Below are positions 59,801 through 64,000 of a stretch of DNA of 64,000 nt, one piece after another. The stretch is from Schistosoma mansoni (Eukaryota > Platyhelminthes > Trematoda > Strigeidida > Schistosomatidae): positions 16,889,753 through 16,953,752 of the forward strand of contig NC_031500.1 in the NCBI RefSeq assembly GCF_000237925.1, read 5' to 3'. The notes below the pieces were generated by a model. It saw only the letters and a list, made by a program, of their open reading frames with translations, was not told the DNA's origin and did no database searches. Positions within the stretch are counted from its first letter, which is position 1. The number at the start of each line of letters is the position of its first letter. Made by a program: the position numbers and the translations under genes.

Positions 59801-62747
59801 CAGTTGTTATTAAGAGGGGTTTATAAAATGTTCGCATTTAATCGAAGTAAGATTTGACAGCAGCTGGTGATAATACCGATAGATTCATATTAGACATGTA
59901 TGTTCGGAGCATATTTTTTCAGAAAAGACAAAAATAACCTCATAATTTGAATCACAAACTGTTTAGTGTTGTTCAACTCTCATCTATTCTCTGCCGTAAC
60001 TGTCACACCCGACACTGTTGAACTGTACAGGTCACGGCTTCTCATTAGAACTCGAAGCTAGTTACTAGTGAGCACAAGATAATTATCAGTATAGGTTTGT
60101 GCAGATTGTTGAGTTTCAATTGAGATCATGGTCAGTTCATGATGTGTCAATTAAAACTTAGTTTAACATCGAATGTAACATTGATTGATTTTACTTCTAA
60201 TTCTGTTAAAAACCTCAGCTTATTATATTTGAAATGCATTTTTTATACACCTTAATTTATTCTACTTAGTAAGCCAAAAGAAGGGAGATTAAGAAAAGCT
60301 ATGCCCATAGCCTTATCATTAAAAGTCGTGAAAATCCGATTTTAGGTTGTATCACAGACACGTCATTGTAGTAATGATATATGTTCATCACAAGACTAAG
60401 TATTGTTTTTTGAAAGAGATTTCATGGATTCCAATAAAGTGTTAGTAGACAATTATAAAAAAGTATCGGATGGTGCTTTCAACGTGGTATGGTCGCCGAC
60501 ACTTCCACACTACAACAGTCAGTTGCCATACTTTGCCCCCAAATGCCCTGGTATGGTCGAGAGTGGGCAGAGTCCGCTCTCCCTCTCGAAATGCTCTCAC
60601 ATGGCCACGCGCATATAGCCACTTCCAGGGAAGTCCTACTCACTGCCTTCTCGTGGCACTACTGTTGTTTATGTAATTGAGAGGACGAAAAGCGAATGCC
60701 CGGTGCTTTAACCGGGTTGGTGGATATAGAGGATCCACCTAGGGGGGTTGGAAAACCCTGATTTCAAACCAATGGTGCACATAGGCTCCAGTATCCTAAG
60801 GAAACAAATGGCGTACGAATCAGTCGTTGATCACCGGCTATCGTGAGACTGCATCTCCTCACGATGCTCGACTGCCTTGTGGATCAGATCTTTAGGTCAA
60901 AGGCTCTGGGTGTGGTCCCCTAAGAAAACCACCTGCTTCAGTTTGGGCACCCGGACAGTATCACAGTCCTCACACAAATCAGTTGAGATTTGTGTGGCGC
61001 ATATATATCTGGTACCCCTTTGTACCAATATTTATGTGTTCAAATAAAGAAAAAGTATATGTTTTCATAACGTTACGTACTCATTTTGAGTTATTATGTG
61101 TTTGTTAAACTCTATATAGAATCATAGGTAGTAGTAGCATATCGATTCAGTAAATCTCACCTTTAACATGTGTAACAATAAAAAATCAATGATTCCAATA
61201 AGATACGAAAGTAAATCACAACCTATATGTGTCCACCGTTCTAACGAATTCAACCAGACACTATCACACAGATTAAGAGTGAAGGAGGCGGTATATTTAG
61301 CTAGTGACTTCTTGAATTTACCGCATTATTTATTTAATATTGTTGAGGTGATCCAGAAAACTTCTCGCAAAAGACAAGAAAGGCTCAGTAAACACTAAGA
61401 AGCATTTTATCCAATCAGCATTCACTAGAAGCTTTTCCAGAAATATCACGAAAATGAAGAGTCACATGTAGTGTTTATGATTGGTTGATTACTATACTGC
61501 TACTATGTTTAGTAACATTTCAGAATTTTCGGGTAAACCAAAGGACTTTTAAAATACTATGAAAACCCTATATTTTCTGTACATAAATAAACTTTTGGAG
61601 TAAAGTGCTTCTCGCATATTTTGCTCCTTTTCTCTCGTGTTCAAGTTGCTGTGTAGTTTTAGCTTGGGGGTTACGAGACTAGCTTAGAAACCGAGTATAG
61701 CGTTTAATTAGCAAGACTTATCAAATATGATCAGTGGTCGAATCGAATTTTCAAAGAATTTTGTTTGAGCGTTTGTTTTCAATGCTATCATTCTCCATTC
61801 ACTGGTCCTATCAGTACCAAGTAACTCTTGAGTATTCAAGATCTTCTAACATTTTGTTAGGTTGTTAGCTAAGTATCGCAGGTTTTTATTTGATGGGAAT
61901 TAGTATGGTTCATAAGTCAACGAATTCTAAGAAAATCTTTTATGACTGTGTAGTAATTTCATCAAACTGTAGTAGTTTATCAGAATTCATCGAGCTGCTA
62001 CAATGACTTAACTAACTAATTTGATATTCATATTCAAACTATTTATAGATGTAGAGCTCAATTTAATTTACAAATAATTTTATTTTCATAGTTGAAATCA
62101 TGAGTCAATTGAAGCTAGACCACCATGGAAAACCTGGAAGCATTGGACGGCCGTTTCGCGAGATTCGAACCCAGGATCTACCAGTCTCGCGCCAGAGCAC
62201 TTAACCGATAGACCACTGAGCCGGCATCCAACGGTGTTATTGTCTAGCGTCAACCAATCCACGAAGTTTGAGCAACCGTTCACCAATCGTCTTCAGTGAG
62301 TTGATATCTCTACAACAGACTTGGTTGAACTCCACTGGTCACTGCTTCAGTCAGTGCTTCCAGGTTTTCTATGGTGGTCTAGCTTCAATTGACTTATGAT
62401 TTCAACTATGAAAATACTGAAATATCGACAAAAACCCCTTCTGACAAATAATTTTATATTTATACTTACTAATTATAAGTTATTATTCCTTCTAGCGTAT
62501 TCTCCAATTCCTACGATCCCATAGAACATATGATGATGATGAAAATGTAGACAAGAAGAATCATTCAACTAAATCAAACGTTACTTCTCACACTGATGAT
62601 GAAAGCTACCAACAAAATACATCATTGAATCATAACCCATTATCTGATAATTGTGATAATGATTCACAGTTATTTGTTCCATTAGTATTGACAAGTACTG
62701 GTTTTGTTGTGATAGCTTTTGCTCTTTGGTATTACTTACGTCGTTAA
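45603..62747 (+). CDS. Bak-type pro-apoptotic Bcl-2 family protein with long N-terminal extension (gene span)
   Basis: Bak/Bax proteins permeabilise the mitochondrial outer membrane once activated by BH3-only proteins. Six coding exons (45603-45638, 51478-52848, 54812-55053, 57198-57338, 58571-58754, 62496-62747) join in phases 0, 0, 2, 2, 0 into 741 codons plus stop. Features in order: a disordered acidic/Ser/Asn region (residues about 13-469), alpha1 (about 486-501, SELVFSNFMIDRYRLE), BH3 (about 555-571, core LAEIGDEIN), BH1 (about 605-620, NWGQVITLFYFGYRL), BH2 (651-659, WIAQQGGWR), an acidic linker, and a membrane anchor (about 719-738) ending YYLRR. The BH motifs resemble vertebrate Bak more than Bax or pro-survival members. 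A Bcl-2 pathway with a Bak-like member has been described in schistosomes. Usual Bak length is about 210 residues, so the N-terminal extension is exceptional. Confidence 0.93.
45639..46560. other. Start of first Bak-like intron, no feature seen
   Basis: This is AT-rich unique DNA. The short open frames have no recognised content. Confidence 0.45.
46565..47080. repeat. Family C fragments and an RTE 5'-type fragment around an (AT)n
   Basis: 46565-46785 and about 46790-46830 are minus-strand family C pieces in tandem. An (AT)n tract follows at 46828-46865. 46866-47050 carries ctgccggtcccaagcccagg and gtaaaggaggagggctgggc, a sequence I associate with the 5' region of schistosome RTE LINEs. Confidence 0.55.
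47081..48260. other. Intronic DNA with two (TA)n tracts
   Basis: (TA)n is at about 47700-47742 and 47842-47870. Otherwise it is unique-looking with no coding. Confidence 0.6.
48262..48890 (-). mobile_element. LINE 3' end, 5'-truncated, longest copy of this tail
   Basis: The minus strand encodes [54 protein letters not shown], the C-terminus of a non-LTR polyprotein, followed by a 3' UTR and the (GACT)n tail at 48264-48272. It is related to 7032, 15861, 28170 and, on the other strand, 59200-59540. Confidence 0.75.
48891..50447. other. Intronic DNA with a degenerate GGGTTA-like patch
   Basis: At about 49870-49970 five tagggtt/gggttaa words occur within 100 bp. No other structure or coding is seen. 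Confidence 0.5.
50448..51365. repeat. Family C element flanked by a 200-bp direct duplication
   Basis: 50448-50648 and 51169-51365 are direct copies with about 11 mismatches and a short indel (roughly 94-95% identical by eye). Between them is a + strand family C element (50649-51168) with its 3' end at tttgtaccaatatttatgtg and an AT/TAA tail. Confidence 0.9.
51478..52848 (+). CDS. Bak-like gene, long exon 2 encoding disordered acidic extension
   Basis: The acceptor is tattacag before 51478 and the donor is gtgagt at 52849. The exon carries 457 whole codons and is phase 0 at both ends. Composition is dominated by Ser, Asn, Asp, Glu and Lys with few aromatic residues. One stretch near its 3' end (about 52560-52700) looks more ordered, with SMPTYLDRC, AQIVAVTGG and DIIRNIEEDL. 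If the donor is ignored the frame stops nine bases later, so it could also end a separate transcript isoform. No homologous domain is recognised. Confidence 0.8.
52895..53465 (+). repeat. Unclassified repeat, family D
   Basis: A GC-richer block begins 45 bp after Bak-like exon 2. It is similar to 19780-20135 (ttccaaccagtatagctcga). Short frames on both strands are not recognised. It could be the 5' region of a retroelement. Confidence 0.55.
53466..54325. other. Intronic DNA, no feature seen
   Basis: AT-rich, no coding or repeat recognised. Confidence 0.45.
54325..54645. repeat. Family B inverted composite
   Basis: A minus-strand unit (about 54325-54500, ribozyme with TTGATGA instead of CTGATGA, head accgagtcctgatag) is followed by a + strand family B tail (about 54548-54645, aactgatcaactgcagtctt). 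Confidence 0.7.
54812..55053 (+). CDS. Bak-like gene, exon 3 with helix alpha1
   Basis: The acceptor is aatccaaag before 54812 and the donor is gtaggt at 55054. The exon encodes VVSKLTPSTPEEVDASS, then ELVFSNFMIDRYRLE. The latter matches the alpha1 pattern of Bak (EEVFRSYVFYRHQQE in human). A Ser/Ala/Gln-rich loop leads towards BH3. Phase is 0 in and 2 out. Confidence 0.88.
55430..57060 (-). mobile_element. RTE-type LINE, endonuclease through reverse-transcriptase N part, broken
   Basis: Antisense in a Bak-like intron. Minus-strand frames give FYENLQSS, LTILMGCL, PGMDNRRYGSIKE (APE endonuclease end), then AEYTESNK/KIKERKNK-like linker pieces, ITEIQEQRNRWVDHLEELx, and reverse-transcriptase pieces to about 55435. 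The frame shifts repeatedly and the C-terminal third is missing. Confidence 0.8.
57198..57338 (+). CDS. Bak-like gene, exon 4 with BH3 motif
   Basis: The acceptor is ctgcttag before 57198 and the donor is gtaagt at 57339. It encodes VEAIVARNLAEIGDEINRMYG and then a helix with LDRMIKLLPVEECPLEMFYNVARV. The BH3 core LAEIGDEINR aligns with human Bak LAIIGDDINR, keeping the invariant Leu (57223) and Gly-Asp (57235-57240). Phase is 2 in and 2 out. Confidence 0.95.
57415..57975 (-). repeat. Family A copy split by a family C insertion
   Basis: 57415-57480 is the inverted family A tail. 57485-57840 is a minus-strand family C element. 57840-57975 resumes family A (gacttctcagcagtgcacat, then head). 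This gives the relative age: C inserted after A. Confidence 0.75.
57976..58570. other. Intronic DNA, no feature seen
   Basis: AT-rich. Frames here lack recognised content. Confidence 0.4.
58571..58754 (+). CDS. Bak-like gene, exon 5 with BH1 and most of BH2
   Basis: The acceptor is aatactag before 58571 and the donor is gtaagt at 58755. BH1 is RGPTNWGQVITLFYFGYRLV (about 58581-58640), very close to Bak NWGRVVALLGFGYRLA. BH2 starts WIAQQGGW at the 3' end and is completed by an Arg in exon 6. An intron at this point inside BH2 is the usual position in animal Bcl-2 genes. Confidence 0.95.
58860..60520. other. Large Bak-like intron, first part
   Basis: About 59200-59540 (+) is a decayed LINE C-terminus (WLGWLEHVLHMS-like) of the same family as 48262. 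About 60060-60150 keeps a family A leader/tail fragment (agtgagcacaagataattat). The rest is unrecognised. Confidence 0.5.
60525..61050 (+). repeat. Family C, near full length
   Basis: It runs from caaatgccctggtatgg to tttgtaccaatatttatgtg and an (AAATA)-like tail. With 50649-51168 it defines the roughly 520-bp length of the family. Confidence 0.8.
61051..62069. other. Intronic DNA with one 76-codon open frame of unknown status
   Basis: The frame 61168-61398 (+) has mixed composition (VKEAVYLASDFLNLPHYLF) unlike the low-complexity frames around it. No homology is recognised; it may be chance. No other feature is seen. Confidence 0.35.
62084..62443 (-). repeat. Family A inverted composite with 14-bp target-site duplication
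   Basis: Exact acaaataattttat copies flank it (62070-62083 and 62444-62457). A minus-strand unit (ribozyme region lost) is followed by the + strand tail ending ccccttctg. The insertion ends about 50 nt before the acceptor of the last Bak-like exon. Confidence 0.82.
62496..62747 (+). CDS. Bak-like gene, last exon with acidic linker and membrane anchor
   Basis: The acceptor is ccttctag before 62496 and the stop is TAA at 62745-62747. It completes BH2 (RILQFLRSHR), then has a 45-residue Asp/Asn/Ser-rich linker and a hydrophobic C-terminal anchor (LVLTSTGFVVIAFALWYY) ending LRR. This is a tail-anchor arrangement typical for Bak at the outer mitochondrial membrane. The linker is longer than in vertebrate Bak. 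Confidence 0.93.
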   Translation, partial: RILQFLRSHRTYDDDENVDKKNHSTKSNVTSHTDDESYQQNTSLNHNPLSDNCDNDSQLFVPLVLTSTGFVVIAFALWYYLRR

Positions 62748-63120
62748 AATAACCTTTTTGTATGGATTTATGCATTCAAAAAACAGGTTATTTTAATTTT
62801 GTACTTATCCTATAACTTGTTAGCTCCCTAATGTTTTTTTTTTATTTTTAAAAAAAGACTAACCTCCACCCCTTTTTAACTGAACTGGGTTTTTTTTCAT
62901 TTAGTTACCAATCATTGCCTATGTATTATTGTAGAAACCAAGTATTCGTTTCCTATTTTTTATTTTAGTCAAACAAGAAGTTATTACTACTACTACATTT
63001 CTCTTCATATTGTTCATTTATTCATCATTCATAAAATATTTAGTCTATCGATTGTTCTTTATCTTTTTATTGAGTGATTTTAGAAAATTCAAATGATGAG
63101 TATTGTATGCTTTTTTGTGT
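62748..63120 (+). other. Bak-like 3' UTR and flank
   Basis: No canonical AATAAA is seen in the first 350 nt; cattcataaaatattt near 63030 is the nearest variant. An 11-bp inverted repeat spans the stop codon (62744-62754 with 62786-62796). Confidence 0.4.
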
Positions 63121-63193
63121 GGCCTCGTGGTGTAGCGGTGAGTACTTCGGACTCTGCATCCGGCAACCCCGAGTTTGAATCTCGGCGAGGCCT
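63121..63193 (+). tRNA. tRNA-Gln (CTG)-like
   Basis: A full cloverleaf can be drawn. The 7-bp acceptor stem GGCCTCG/CGAGGCC is perfect, the anticodon arm is TCGGA-CTCTGCA-TCCGG with anticodon CTG, and the T stem is CCGAG/CTCGG. The T loop is TTTGAAT, with T at the usually invariant C56. The A-box region (TGTAGCGGTGAGTA) and anticodon loop resemble eukaryotic tRNA-Gln. The C56 change means it could be a pseudogene or the head of a tRNA-derived SINE. No CCA is encoded. Confidence 0.6.
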
Positions 63194-63344
63194 CATGATG
63201 TGGGCACTTTTGGAATCATTACTAACCATGTGCATCACTTCACAACACCACTCAATACAACCACTCCTCAGTTTGGTCAGTCAACAACATGCTGTGGTTC
63301 ACAAACTACATCATCTGTATGCTTTTACAAATAGTTATCTATTT

Positions 63345-64000
63345 ATTTAAACACATAAACATTAGTAGAAGGAGGCACCTAATAGATATGCGCCACATAA
63401 ATCATTCGACTTTTGTGATGACTGGGATACTACTCGCGTGCCCAAACCGAAGCAAGTGGTTTTCTGAGGGGACTACTCCCCGAGCCTTTGACCCAAATTT
63501 CTAATGCACAAGGCAGTGGAGCAACGTTAGGAGATACCGTCCTATGGTAGCCAGTGGCCAACAATTTTATTTATTTATTTGAACACATAAATGTTGGTAC
63601 AAAGGGGTGTAGTGAACAAAACAACGGTTGGGGACAATCGAATGTATTTAAGCAAAAATTACAGACTATCTCAGTAAATTCTGATAACCAAACAATGAAC
63701 AGTCAATTTGCAAATTAACAACCAATTGTTTCAATCTTCTCTGTTTCTTCTCTAATTTCATTGCTCATGCATTTTCCAAACGATTGCGCTTCATTTCAGT
63801 TCTTTGCACATCGGTCTTCTGGCAAAATACATTCTATGTCTGACCAACACCATATACTACTTATATAGATATAAGTAGACCACACCACAGGGGCACCAAA
63901 TATATATGCGCCACACAAATCTCATTCGACTTGTGTGAGGGCTATGACACTGCCCGGGTACCGAAACAGGTGGTTTTCTTAGGGGACCACACCCAGAGCC
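63345..64000 (-). repeat. Three family C pieces
   Basis: Minus-strand family C lies at 63345-63560, a short 3' end at about 63565-63610, and a third copy from about 63888 that runs off the window. A stretch at 63611-63885 between them is unrecognised. Confidence 0.7.

Noticed and set aside
1-64000. CRISPR arrays, bacterial operons, or spliced-leader RNA gene
   Set aside because: No spaced direct repeats, no compact prokaryotic coding, and no match to the schistosome spliced-leader sequence as I recall it.

Overview
The window looks like a piece of a blood-fluke (Schistosoma) nuclear genome. It is AT-rich, with multi-kilobase introns, many simple repeats, and many short retroelements carrying tRNA-like heads and type-I hammerhead ribozyme cores, one family of which matches the published schistosome Smalpha ribozyme repeat. 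I cannot assign a species from the sequence alone. Two host genes are clear, both on the + strand, and every exon junction I propose was checked for splice sites and phase.

Gene 1 (about 17429-30625) is a TCF/LEF (pangolin-type) transcription factor, the nuclear effector of Wnt/beta-catenin signalling. Five exons encode the last 1,940 residues or so. They contain a textbook HMG box and a C-clamp that is split by the last intron. The rest is very long Ser/Asn/Thr/Ala-rich sequence. The N-terminal beta-catenin-binding exons were not found and probably lie upstream of base 1, so 1-17428 is most likely intron full of repeats.

Gene 2 (45603-62747) is a pro-apoptotic Bak-type Bcl-2 protein with helix alpha1, BH3, BH1, BH2 and a C-terminal membrane anchor. 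Six coding exons join with consistent phases into 741 codons plus stop. Unusually, a 1,371-nt exon places about 457 mostly disordered acidic residues in front of the Bak fold. A TATA box and a cluster of TTTCGC/GCGAAA motifs lie about 300 nt upstream of the start codon.

The rest is repeats. Two hammerhead SINE families (called A and B here) have about 25 copies; five have an essentially complete ribozyme core. Many copies share an odd architecture in which an inverted copy of the element's own 3' part precedes its 5' end. Other repeats are a roughly 520-bp unclassified element (family C), 5'-truncated LINE tails with target-site duplications, RTE-type LINE copies (42.3-44.3 kb and 55.4-57.05 kb, both antisense), a CR1-like LINE end, one decayed Ty3/Gypsy LTR-retroelement (about 37.0-40.5 kb) and a related solo LTR (about 8.3-8.7 kb). 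A tRNA-Gln(CTG)-like gene is at 63121-63193. No CRISPR array, operon or prokaryotic feature is present. The two host genes are not obviously functionally coupled.
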